A DNA stretch of 64,000 bases from Clostridia bacterium. Its GTDB lineage: Bacteria; Bacillota_A; Clostridia; Oscillospirales; Acutalibacteraceae. Location: contig JAFSFH010000007.1 of NCBI GenBank assembly GCA_017435305.1, forward strand, positions 1 to 64,000. Reading direction: 5' to 3'. Of the stretch, positions 53,935-61,342 are shown piece after piece (within the stretch, counting starts at the first letter, position 1; every line of letters begins with the position of its first letter). The notes beneath the pieces were generated by a model, which was not told the origin of the DNA, ran no database searches, and saw only the letters and a program-made list of their open reading frames with translations. Made by a program: the position numbers and the translations under genes.

Positions 53935-54535
53935 GGAGCGGGACGTCGAGGACGCCGTCCCCTACATTTCCTATCCAGCTTTGATAGAGCCCGTAGGGGC
54001 GGGCGTCCCCGACCGCCCGTGAAGGGAACAATCAATCGGGAGGGGGTGGAACCCCTCCCCTACACCATCACGCCAATGTCGGACAGAATCCGTAGGGGGG
54101 CATTCTATATGCCCCCGTTGGTACCGCAAGAACGGGCGGATGATATCCGCCCCTACAAACTCCATCCGACCTCGTATAGAATCCGTAGGGGCGGCAACCT
54201 GCCGCCCGCAATACCGACCAATGTAACTTTGTAGGGGGGCATTCTATATGCCCCCGTTGATACCACAAGAACGGGCGGATGATATCCGCCCCTACAGCGC
54301 TATCCAACTCCGACAGAATCCGTAGGGGAGGGGTCTCGCTGCGGCTCGGTCCACTCGCGGTTCTGACAGTCCACCGGACTGTCATTCATTGCCGCTCGTG
54401 TCGCTTCGCTACTCTGTGCCCTCCCGCAAAAGCGAAAACCGGCGGGAGGGGATGGAACCCCTCCCCTACACCGCTATCCAACCTCGTATAGGATCCGCGG
54501 ACGGGCAATGCCCGTCCCTACATTCCTCATCCAAC
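53935..54535. repeat. Family B array between smpB and the hydrogenase operon, with module C
   Basis: About twelve GTAGGGG-type palindromes in tandem, joined by linkers of about 20-25 bases with ATAGAATCC. Cores include CGTCGAGGACG, GCGTCCCCGACC, GGTGGAACCCC, CATTCTATATGC (twice), GATGATATCC (twice), GGCAACCTGCC and GGGCAATGCCC. One unit is opened by module C at 54333-54412. No gene is present between 53893 and 54792. Confidence 0.85.
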
Positions 54536-54647
54536 TGGGAATTTGTTCCGAACCGTCCTAAATAGGACAAAACGTCGCCACGCCACCCGAAAAACCTCAA
54601 AAAATCCGCGAAATTGTGAAAAAAATATCAATTTTTTCGCGAAAAAC

Positions 54648-54687
54648 ACTAGCATTTCTTTTATATATATGGTATAGTTGTGCTAGT
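54648..54687 (+). promoter_or_regulatory. Promoter region of the hydrogenase operon with inverted repeat
   Basis: A -10 box TATAGT lies at 54673-54678, with a poor -35 (around 54650). The region is framed by ACTAGCA (54648-54654) and TGCTAGT (54681-54687), an exact inverted repeat that would cover the promoter. The upstream AT-rich hairpin GCGAAA.../...TTTCGC (about 54608-54641) adds structure. The weak -35 and the flanking repeat suggest control by a regulator. Confidence 0.5.
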
Positions 54688-54792
54688 GCATTCTGCACAG
54701 GTCTATTTTGTGCGCCCAAAAACGGGATTTCGCCACGGCGGTGGCGGCTCTCGGACGGGGGCACGTACCAATATCAAGGAGGAAAAGCCACT

Positions 54793-55287
54793 ATGCAAAA
54801 GAAAATCAGTTCTCTCCCCTTTAACGGCACTCCGGAGCAGGAGGCTCAGCTGCGTCAGATCATCGCTGAGAACAAGCAGGATCCCAGCATGCTGATGGGC
54901 GTTATGCAGAAGGCCCAGGACATCTACGGCTATCTGCCCATCGAGGTGCAGAAGATCATCGCCGAGGGTATGGGCGTTCCGCTGGAGAAGGTTTACGGCG
55001 TTGCCACCTTCTACGCTCAGTTCGCTCTGTCCCCCAAGGGCAAGTACAACATCTCGGTCTGTCTGGGTACCGCCTGCTACGTTAAGGGCGCCGGCGACAT
55101 CTTTGACCGCCTGTCCGAGATCCTGGGCATCGGTGCCGACGAGTGCACCCCCGACGGTAAGTACAGCCTGACCGCCTGCCGTTGCATCGGCGCCTGTGGT
55201 CTGGCCCCTGTGCTGACCGTCAATGAGGACGTGTACGGCCGTCTGACCGTGGACGACGTGCGCGGCATCCTGGCCAAGTATCAGTAA
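54793..55287 (+). CDS. hydC: Hydrogenase subunit HydC / NuoE-like 2Fe-2S protein
   Basis: A 164-residue thioredoxin-like ferredoxin with a helical N-terminal part (about 12-70) and the NuoE cysteine pattern Cys90, Cys95 (CLGTAC) and Cys131, Cys135 (CIGAC). As HydC/NuoE it hands electrons to the flavoprotein HydB in trimeric NAD-linked, electron-bifurcating or confurcating [FeFe]-hydrogenases. The ATG at 54793 follows AAGGAGG. It is the first gene of the operon; hydB and hydA are the last two. Confidence 0.9.
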   Translation: MQKKISSLPFNGTPEQEAQLRQIIAENKQDPSMLMGVMQKAQDIYGYLPIEVQKIIAEGMGVPLEKVYGVATFYAQFALSPKGKYNISVCLGTACYVKGAGDIFDRLSEILGIGADECTPDGKYSLTACRCIGACGLAPVLTVNEDVYGRLTVDDVRGILAKYQ

Positions 55288-55330
55288 TCCGGGTCTGACC
55301 GACCAATTCAAAGAGTAAGGAAGAAAATCT

Positions 55331-55684
55331 ATGAAGATTTCGACCATTCGCGAGCTGTTGAGCGCTGAGGTGCTCACCGGCGCGGACCGACTGGAGGAGC
55401 ACGTATATTCTGCCTGCGGCAGCGATATGATGAGCGACGTTCTGGCCTACGTTAAGGATCAGGCCGTGCTGCTCACCGGTCTGGTGAACACCCAGGTGGT
55501 GCGCACCGCCGAGATGATGGATATGCATTGCATCGTCTTCGTCCGGTCCAAGCAACCCACCCCCGAGATCGTAGAGTTGGCCGAGGAGAGCGGCATCGTT
55601 CTGATGGCCACCCCCAAGCGGCTGTACGAGGCCTGCGGCATCCTGTATTCCAACGGTTTGGTGGGTAATAAGGTAAAGGAGTAA
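55331..55684 (+). CDS. DRTGG domain protein, copy 1
   Basis: A 117-residue DRTGG-type protein (KISTIRELLSAEVLTGADRLEEHVYSACGSDMMSDVLAYV...). The domain is found alone in hydrogenase loci of Clostridia and in larger proteins next to CBS domains; its ligand is unknown. It is probably a sensor or regulator. The ATG follows AAGGAAG; the next gene starts six bases after the stop. A second copy is encoded at 57467-57793. Confidence 0.82.
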   Translation: MKISTIRELLSAEVLTGADRLEEHVYSACGSDMMSDVLAYVKDQAVLLTGLVNTQVVRTAEMMDMHCIVFVRSKQPTPEIVELAEESGIVLMATPKRLYEACGILYSNGLVGNKVKE

Positions 55685-55689
55685 ACGGT

Positions 55690-56115
55690 ATGAGTGATGC
55701 CTTGTCTTTTCGTTTTAACGTAGACGGGGACGATTTCACCTCTGCCGGCCAGGCTTCGGTGCAGGTGAAAAAGGACCTGCGGCGTCTGGGCATTCCCGCG
55801 GAGATCATCCGCCGCGTGTCCATCGCCATGTACGAGGGCGAGATCAATATGGTCATCCACGCCGGCGGCGGCACCGCCGAGGTACGGGTGACCGAGGAGG
55901 CTATCGAGATCATTCTGAGCGATACGGGACCGGGCATCGCCGACATTGACAGGGCGATGCAGGCGGGGTATTCCACCGCCCCCGACACCATCCGCTCCCT
56001 TGGTTTCGGCGCCGGTATGGGTCTGCCCAATATGAAGCGCTATACCGACTATATGGACATTCAGTCCACCGTGGGTGTGGGCACCACCATCACCATGAGG
56101 GTGAATCTGGCGTAA
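55690..56115 (+). CDS. RsbW-like ATP-binding protein (GHKL fold)
   Basis: A 141-residue stand-alone histidine-kinase-type ATPase domain. The N box is YEGEINMVIHA near 49-59, the G1 box DTGPGIADID near 77-86 and the G2 region GFGAGMGLPNMKRY near 104-117. It lacks a phospho-acceptor histidine domain, like anti-sigma-factor kinases RsbW and SpoIIAB. It may pass a redox or hydrogen signal with the DRTGG and Fe-S proteins of the operon, by inference. Confidence 0.82.
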   Translation: MSDALSFRFNVDGDDFTSAGQASVQVKKDLRRLGIPAEIIRRVSIAMYEGEINMVIHAGGGTAEVRVTEEAIEIILSDTGPGIADIDRAMQAGYSTAPDTIRSLGFGAGMGLPNMKRYTDYMDIQSTVGVGTTITMRVNLA

Positions 56116-56207
56116 CACCTACACAACTTCGATTTGAGAGCACTTCTTGCCTCCCCTGACAAGGGGAGCCGAGAAAAGGTGCTACTATCACATTGGGAAG
56201 GTTCGCT

Positions 56208-57467
56208 ATGAATACATACGAGCATTCTGTTCTGCTTTCAGCGGAGAAGTGCATCGGCTGCACCACCTGCGTCAAGCATTGCCCCACCGAGGCCATCCGC
56301 ATCCGCGACGGACGGGCGGTCATCAATGAGGGGCGCTGCATCGACTGCGGCGAGTGCATCCGTACCTGCCCGCAAAAGGCGAAAAAAGCGGTCTGCAACA
56401 CGCTGTCCGATATGGACGGCTACAAATGGAAGATTGCTCTGCCCGCACCCGCTCTCTACGGTCAGTTCGAGAATCTGGACGACGTGGAGCTGGTGCTCAG
56501 CGGCCTGCTGCACATCGGCTTTGACGACGTGTACGAGGTATCCCAGGCGGCGGAGCTGCTCTCCGCCTACACCCGCGAGTATCTAAACACCGCGGGGGTG
56601 AAGAAGCCGGTCATCTCCACCGCCTGTCCGGCGGTGGCGCGCCTGATCTCGTTGCGGTTCCCCTCTCTGGAGGAGAACGTGCTGCGCCTGCTGCCCCCCA
56701 TCGAGGTGGCGGCCAAGCTGGCCCGTCGGCGGGCACAGCAGCAGCATCCGGAGCTGGCGCCCGAGGACATCGGCGTGTGCTTCATCTCCCCCTGCCCCGC
56801 CAAGGCCAGCTACGTGAAAAACGGCTTCGGCGACTATCAGAGCCGGGTGGACGTGGTGATTCCCATCAGCGACGTGTATTTCCAGCTGATCAACGCCATG
56901 GATCGGGGCGCCGAGCCCCGTGATCTGTCCGCCTCCGGTCGTATCGGCGTGGGCTGGGCTACCAGCGGCGGCGAAGCGTCGGCGCTGTTCAACGACAGCT
57001 ATCTGGCGGCGGACGGCATCGAGAACGTCATCCGCGTGCTGGACCAGATCGAAAACGGCAACATCGGTCAGCTGGAGTTCGTGGAGCTGAACGCCTGCCC
57101 CGGCGGTTGCGTCGGTGGCGTGCTGACGGTGCAGAACCCCTTTATGGCACGGGCGCGGCTGCACATCCTGCGCCGCTATATGCCGGTGAGCCGTAACAGC
57201 CTGCCGGCGGACGAGTCGTACATCCCTGCGGAGTATTTCTTCGAGGAATTGCCCGAGTACCAGCCCATTTCCCAGTTGTCCGACAGCATTGCCCAGTCGA
57301 TGCGGATGATGGCGGAGATTCAGTCCTTCCGCAGTCAGTTGCCGGGTGTGGACTGCGCCGCCTGCGGCGCCCCCACCTGCCGCGCCTTTGCGGAGGACGT
57401 GATTCGGGGCGAGGCTCCCGCGGACGGCTGCCTGCTGTGCCGCGTACTGCCGAAGGAGGGCGAATGA
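56208..57467 (+). CDS. [FeFe]-hydrogenase-like Fe-S protein, probably sensory/regulatory (HsfB-like)
   Basis: 419 residues. Two 4Fe-4S motifs come first (Cys15, 18, 21, 25 and Cys44, 47, 50, 54), then a hydrogenase large-subunit-like domain and a C-terminal CAACGAPTC...C cluster domain (Cys383, 386, 391, 408). The H-cluster motifs are eroded: L1 reads STACPAVAR with a single Cys140 instead of TSCCP, L2 is SPCPAKA (Cys196) and L3 is LNACPGGCVGG without the downstream GGQP. So it likely keeps a 4Fe-4S cluster but may not bind the diiron site in the usual way. A role in sensing fits its setting among ATPase-fold, DRTGG and PHP proteins. The start ATG at 56208 follows GGGAAGG. Confidence 0.82.
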   Translation: MNTYEHSVLLSAEKCIGCTTCVKHCPTEAIRIRDGRAVINEGRCIDCGECIRTCPQKAKKAVCNTLSDMDGYKWKIALPAPALYGQFENLDDVELVLSGLLHIGFDDVYEVSQAAELLSAYTREYLNTAGVKKPVISTACPAVARLISLRFPSLEENVLRLLPPIEVAAKLARRRAQQQHPELAPEDIGVCFISPCPAKASYVKNGFGDYQSRVDVVIPISDVYFQLINAMDRGAEPRDLSASGRIGVGWATSGGEASALFNDSYLAADGIENVIRVLDQIENGNIGQLEFVELNACPGGCVGGVLTVQNPFMARARLHILRRYMPVSRNSLPADESYIPAEYFFEELPEYQPISQLSDSIAQSMRMMAEIQSFRSQLPGVDCAACGAPTCRAFAEDVIRGEAPADGCLLCRVLPKEGE

Positions 57468-57793
57468 TGACTGTTAAGGAATTGGCGGAAAAGCTGAATC
57501 TCACCGTGCACGCTCTGCCGGACGGCGAGCGGGAGGTCACCGGCGTCTACATCGGCGACCTGCTCAGTTGGGTGATGGGTCGCGCCGGTGCTGACCAGGC
57601 GTGGATCACCATTATGTCCAACCGCAACATCGTGGCGGTGGCGACGCTGGCGGATACCGCCTGCATCCTGCTGGCGGAGGGGGTCGTGCCCGACGAGGGC
57701 GTGGCTCAGCTGGCACAGGAGAAGGGGGTTAACCTGCTGACCTGCGCCACCGGCGCCTACGAGCTGGCTCTGGAACTGAGCCGTCGACTATGA
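57467..57793 (+). CDS. DRTGG domain protein, copy 2
   Basis: A 108-residue relative of the first DRTGG protein (TVKELAEKLNLTVHALPDGEREVTGVYIGDLLSWVMGRA...). The ATG at 57467 is seven bases behind AGGAGG and shares a base with the stop of the hydrogenase-like gene; an ATG three bases earlier is also possible. It overlaps the PHP gene by four bases. The double DRTGG arrangement suggests two related ligand sensors. Confidence 0.8.
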   Translation: MTVKELAEKLNLTVHALPDGEREVTGVYIGDLLSWVMGRAGADQAWITIMSNRNIVAVATLADTACILLAEGVVPDEGVAQLAQEKGVNLLTCATGAYELALELSRRL

Positions 57794-58524
57794 GCCGCTA
57801 TTACTACGACCTGCACATCCACTCCTGTCTGTCCCCCTGCGGGGATAACGACAATACCCCCAATAACATCGTGGGTATGGGCGTGCTGGCAGGTCTGCAG
57901 ATCATGGCGCTCACCGACCACAACACCTGCCGCAATTGTCCCGCCTTCTTTGCGGCGGCGAAGAAGCAGGGCATCATCCCCGTGGCGGGGATGGAGCTGA
58001 CCACCGCGGAGGACATCCATATGGTGTGCCTGTTCCCCACCCTGGAGGCGGCGATGGATTTCGACGCCGAGATACAGACCCGCCGCATCCGCATCCCCAA
58101 CCGCACCGACATCTTCGGTGACCAGTGGGTGATGGATGAAAACGATGAGGTCATCGACGTGGAGCCGGACCTGCTGTCCAACGCCACCACCGTATCGGTG
58201 GATGAGGCACCGCTGCTGGCGGACAAGTACGGCGGGGTGTGCTATCCCGCCCACGTGGACCGACAAGCCAACGGCATCATCGCCACCCTGGGCTTTCTGC
58301 CGCCGGACACCCCCTACCCCACCGTGGAGCTGCACGACGGGAGCAAGGAGGCGGAATACCGACAGGCGCACATCCCCGATACCACCCGCGTGGTGGTGGG
58401 GTCGGATGCCCACGTGCTGTGGGACATTCGGGATAAGGATGCGTGGCTGGAGATCCCCGACGAGCCCTATTCAAGCGCTCTGGTGCGTAAGAACTTGATC
58501 GAGTTGTTGCGGAGGCCGCTATGA
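57790..58524 (+). CDS. PHP domain phosphoesterase
   Basis: A 244-residue PHP-fold protein with metal ligands in DLHIHSCLSPCGDND (His9, His11), LTDHNTC near 41-47, EL near 68, CYPAHVDRQ near 154 and VGSDAHVLWD near 199-208. Such proteins hydrolyse phosphate esters or nucleotides with two or three metal ions. The substrate is unknown; in this operon it could turn over a signalling nucleotide or cofactor. Start and stop overlap the neighbours (ATGA). Confidence 0.85.
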   Translation: MSRYYYDLHIHSCLSPCGDNDNTPNNIVGMGVLAGLQIMALTDHNTCRNCPAFFAAAKKQGIIPVAGMELTTAEDIHMVCLFPTLEAAMDFDAEIQTRRIRIPNRTDIFGDQWVMDENDEVIDVEPDLLSNATTVSVDEAPLLADKYGGVCYPAHVDRQANGIIATLGFLPPDTPYPTVELHDGSKEAEYRQAHIPDTTRVVVGSDAHVLWDIRDKDAWLEIPDEPYSSALVRKNLIELLRRPL

Positions 58525-59069
58525 AAGATTTATCCCTGAATCTCCTGGACATCGCCGAAAATTCCGTTAAGGCAGGGGCGACCCTGACCGACCTGTCCAT
58601 CCTGCAGGAGGGCGATCGGCTCACCTTTCGGGTGGCGGACGACGGCTGCGGCATGACCGAGGAGATATTGCGCGGGGTCACCGACCCCTTTTATACCACC
58701 CGCACCACCCGTAAGGTGGGTCTGGGTCTGCCGCTGTTGCGTATGGCGGCGGAGCAGACGGGTGGCAGTATGGAGGTGCAGTCCAAGCATAAGGACGCCC
58801 ACCCCGACGACCACGGGACGGTGGTGACGGCGGTGTTTCACACCGACCACATCGACTGTCCCCCCGTAGGGGATCTGGTGGCGACGGTCACCACCCTGAT
58901 ACAGGGTCACCCCGATACGGACTTTCACTTCTTACACGCCGTGGACGGCAAAGAGGTGGAATTGGACACCCGACAGCTGCGCGAGATACTGGGAGAGGTA
59001 TCTCTGGCAGAGTTCGAGGTGCTGCAATGGATATCGGGCTATCTGACCGACCAGTACAACGGTCAGTGA
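58521..59069 (+). CDS. Stand-alone histidine-kinase-like ATPase domain protein
   Basis: A 182-residue GHKL protein with LLDIAENSVKAGAT near 8-21 (N box), VADDGCGMTEE near 38-48 (G1), TDPFYTTRTTRKVGLGLPLLRMAAEQTGG near 54-82 (F and G2 boxes) and a C-terminal extension of about 70 residues with no known domain. A His acceptor domain is absent. Four-base overlap with the PHP gene. Confidence 0.82.
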   Translation: MKDLSLNLLDIAENSVKAGATLTDLSILQEGDRLTFRVADDGCGMTEEILRGVTDPFYTTRTTRKVGLGLPLLRMAAEQTGGSMEVQSKHKDAHPDDHGTVVTAVFHTDHIDCPPVGDLVATVTTLIQGHPDTDFHFLHAVDGKEVELDTRQLREILGEVSLAEFEVLQWISGYLTDQYNGQ

Positions 59070-59112
59070 GCCTATCAATACACAAGATATCATTAGGAAA
59101 GGAAGATTTACT

Positions 59113-59484
59113 ATGAAATCGTTAGCAGAACTCCAGGCCATTAAGGAGAAGATGCAGGGCAAGGTTGCCCTGCGCGAGGGCAGCGGCGACAAGCGCGTCG
59201 TGGTGGGTATGGCTACCTGCGGCATCGCCGCCGGCGCCCGTCCCGTACTCAATGCCTTCGTGGAGCAGGTGAATGAGGCCGGTCTGACCGCCTCGGTCAC
59301 CGTCACCCAGACCGGCTGCATCGGCATCTGCCAGTTTGAGCCCGTCGTGGAGGTCTTTGAGGCCGGTAAGGAGAAGGTCACCTACGTCAAAATGACCGCC
59401 GACAAGGTCGCCCGCATCGTTGAGGAGCACCTCAAGGGCGGCAAGCCGGTGGCCGAGTATACCATCGGTTATACCGAGCTGTAA
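59113..59484 (+). CDS. Thioredoxin-like 2Fe-2S ferredoxin domain protein
   Basis: A 123-residue protein with VVVGMATCGIAAGARPVLNAF near 30-50 and TQTGCIGICQFEP near 66-78, the four cysteines of the shethna-like/NuoF N-terminal 2Fe-2S domain. The same domain begins HydB, encoded 21 bases downstream, so this is a free-standing copy, often seen in bifurcating hydrogenase operons. Probably an extra electron carrier or subunit. Confidence 0.82.
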   Translation: MKSLAELQAIKEKMQGKVALREGSGDKRVVVGMATCGIAAGARPVLNAFVEQVNEAGLTASVTVTQTGCIGICQFEPVVEVFEAGKEKVTYVKMTADKVARIVEEHLKGGKPVAEYTIGYTEL

Positions 59485-59505
59485 AAAACGAGGAGGTAAA
59501 CAACT

Positions 59506-61323
59506 ATGATTCGAGCACACGTTCTGATCTGTGGCGGTACCGGCTGTACCTCCTCGGGCAGTAACAAGATCATCAACGCTTTCAACGAGAGCATCAAGGC
59601 CAACGGTCTTGAGGATGAGATCAAGGTTGTGCAGACCGGTTGCTTTGGTCTGTGCGCCCTGGGCCCCGTGGTCATCGTCCATCCCGACGGCACCTTCTAC
59701 AGCCGTGTGGAGGAGGGCGACGTGGACGAGATCGTCCGCGAGCACCTGCTGAAGGGCCGCGTGGTGGACCGTCTGGTCTATAAGGATACCGGCAACTACG
59801 ATGAGCATCATTCCCACGTTGCTCTGTCCGACACCGTGTTCTACAAGACCCAGAACCGCGTGGTTCTGCGTAACTGCGGTGTCATCAACCCCGAGTCCAT
59901 CGACGAGTACATTGCTATGGACGGCTATGCCGCTCTGGGTAAGGTGCTGACCGAGATGACCCCCGACGAGGTCATTCAGGTGATTCTGGACTCCGGCCTG
60001 CGCGGCCGTGGCGGCGGTGGCTTCCCCACCGGCCGTAAGTGGGCGCTGACCGCCCCCAACAAGGCTCCCCAGAAGTACGTGGTCTGTAACGCCGACGAGG
60101 GCGACCCCGGCGCGTTTATGGACCGTTCGGTGCTGGAGGGCGACCCCCACTGTCTGGTGGAGGCTATGACCATCGCCGGCTACGCCATCGGCGCTACCCA
60201 GGGTTACGTGTACGTCCGTGCCGAGTACCCCATCGCCGTGGCCCGTCTGCAGATCGCCATTGACCAGGCCCGTGAGTACGGCCTGCTGGGCAAGAACATC
60301 TTCGGCTCCGGCTTCGACTTCGACCTGCACATCCGTCTGGGCGCCGGCGCCTTCGTGTGCGGCGAGGAGACCGCTCTGATGACCTCCATCGAGGGCAACC
60401 GCGGCGAGCCCCGTCCCCGTCCCCCCTATCCGGCGGTCAAGGGTCTGTTCGGTATGCCCACCGTGGAGAACAACGTAGAGACCTTCGCCAACGTGCCCCA
60501 GATCATCCTGCGCGGCGCCGAGTGGTTCGCCTCTATGGGTACCGAGCGCTCCAAGGGCACCAAGGTCTTCGCCCTGGGCGGTAAGATCAAGAACACCGGT
60601 CTGGTGGAGATTCCCATGGGTACCACCCTGCGGGAGATCATCGACGAGATCGGCGGCGGCATCCCCAACGGTAAGAAGTTTAAGGCCGCCCAGACCGGCG
60701 GTCCCTCCGGCGGTTGTATCCCCGCTTCCCTGATCGACACCGAGGTGGACTACGACAACCTGACCGCCATCGGCTGTATGATGGGCTCCGGCGGTCTGAT
60801 CGTTATGGACGAGGACACCTGTATGGTGGATATGGCCAAGTTCTTCCTGGAGTTCACCGTGGACGAGTCCTGCGGTAAGTGTACTCCCTGCCGCGTGGGC
60901 ACCCAGCGCCTGCTGGAGATGCTGGACAAGATCACCAGCGGCAAGGGCACTCTGGAGGACATCGACGAGCTGGAGCGCCTGTGCTACTACATCAAGGAGA
61001 ATTCCCTGTGCGGTCTGGGTCAGACCGCTCCCAACCCCGTGCTGTCCACCCTGAAATTCTTCCGCGATGAGTACGTTGCTCACGTGGTGGATAAGAAGTG
61101 CCCCGCCGGCGTGTGTAAGGATCTGCTGACCTACGTCATCGACGCCGACAAGTGCATCGGCTGCGGTATGTGCGCCAAGGCGTGCCCCGCCGAAGCCATC
61201 ACCCGCACCGACTACATCGCCCCCGGTCATAAGCTGGCGTCCTTCGCCATCGATGCCGAGAAGTGCGTGAAGTGCGGCGCCTGTATGGGCACCTGTAAGT
61301 TCAAGGCCATCAGCAAACAGTAA
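59506..61323 (+). CDS. hydB: Hydrogenase flavoprotein subunit HydB (NuoF-like)
   Basis: 605 residues. It has an N-terminal thioredoxin-like 2Fe-2S domain (CGGTGCTSSGS near 5-15), an FMN/NADH domain with LRGRGGGGFPTGRKW near 165-179 and CNADEGDPGAFMDR, and a SLBB region. The 4Fe-4S binding motif SCGKCTPCRVGT is near 457-468, and two C-terminal 4Fe-4S motifs (CIGCGMCAKACP and CVKCGACMGTC) follow. It is the NAD(H)-reacting subunit of the trimeric hydrogenase. The ATG follows GAGGAGG. Confidence 0.94.
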   Translation: MIRAHVLICGGTGCTSSGSNKIINAFNESIKANGLEDEIKVVQTGCFGLCALGPVVIVHPDGTFYSRVEEGDVDEIVREHLLKGRVVDRLVYKDTGNYDEHHSHVALSDTVFYKTQNRVVLRNCGVINPESIDEYIAMDGYAALGKVLTEMTPDEVIQVILDSGLRGRGGGGFPTGRKWALTAPNKAPQKYVVCNADEGDPGAFMDRSVLEGDPHCLVEAMTIAGYAIGATQGYVYVRAEYPIAVARLQIAIDQAREYGLLGKNIFGSGFDFDLHIRLGAGAFVCGEETALMTSIEGNRGEPRPRPPYPAVKGLFGMPTVENNVETFANVPQIILRGAEWFASMGTERSKGTKVFALGGKIKNTGLVEIPMGTTLREIIDEIGGGIPNGKKFKAAQTGGPSGGCIPASLIDTEVDYDNLTAIGCMMGSGGLIVMDEDTCMVDMAKFFLEFTVDESCGKCTPCRVGTQRLLEMLDKITSGKGTLEDIDELERLCYYIKENSLCGLGQTAPNPVLSTLKFFRDEYVAHVVDKKCPAGVCKDLLTYVIDADKCIGCGMCAKACPAEAITRTDYIAPGHKLASFAIDAEKCVKCGACMGTCKFKAISKQ

Positions 61324-61342
61324 GAAAGGAGTGTGGATAACA

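Noticed and set aside
53935..54535. Possible CRISPR array (regular repeats and spacers)
   Set aside because: The units are palindromes with varying cores and constant linkers, of unequal length, without a leader or cas genes.
53893..54600. tmRNA (ssrA) gene next to smpB
   Set aside because: No tRNA-like ends or tag-peptide frame found; the region is a repeat array.
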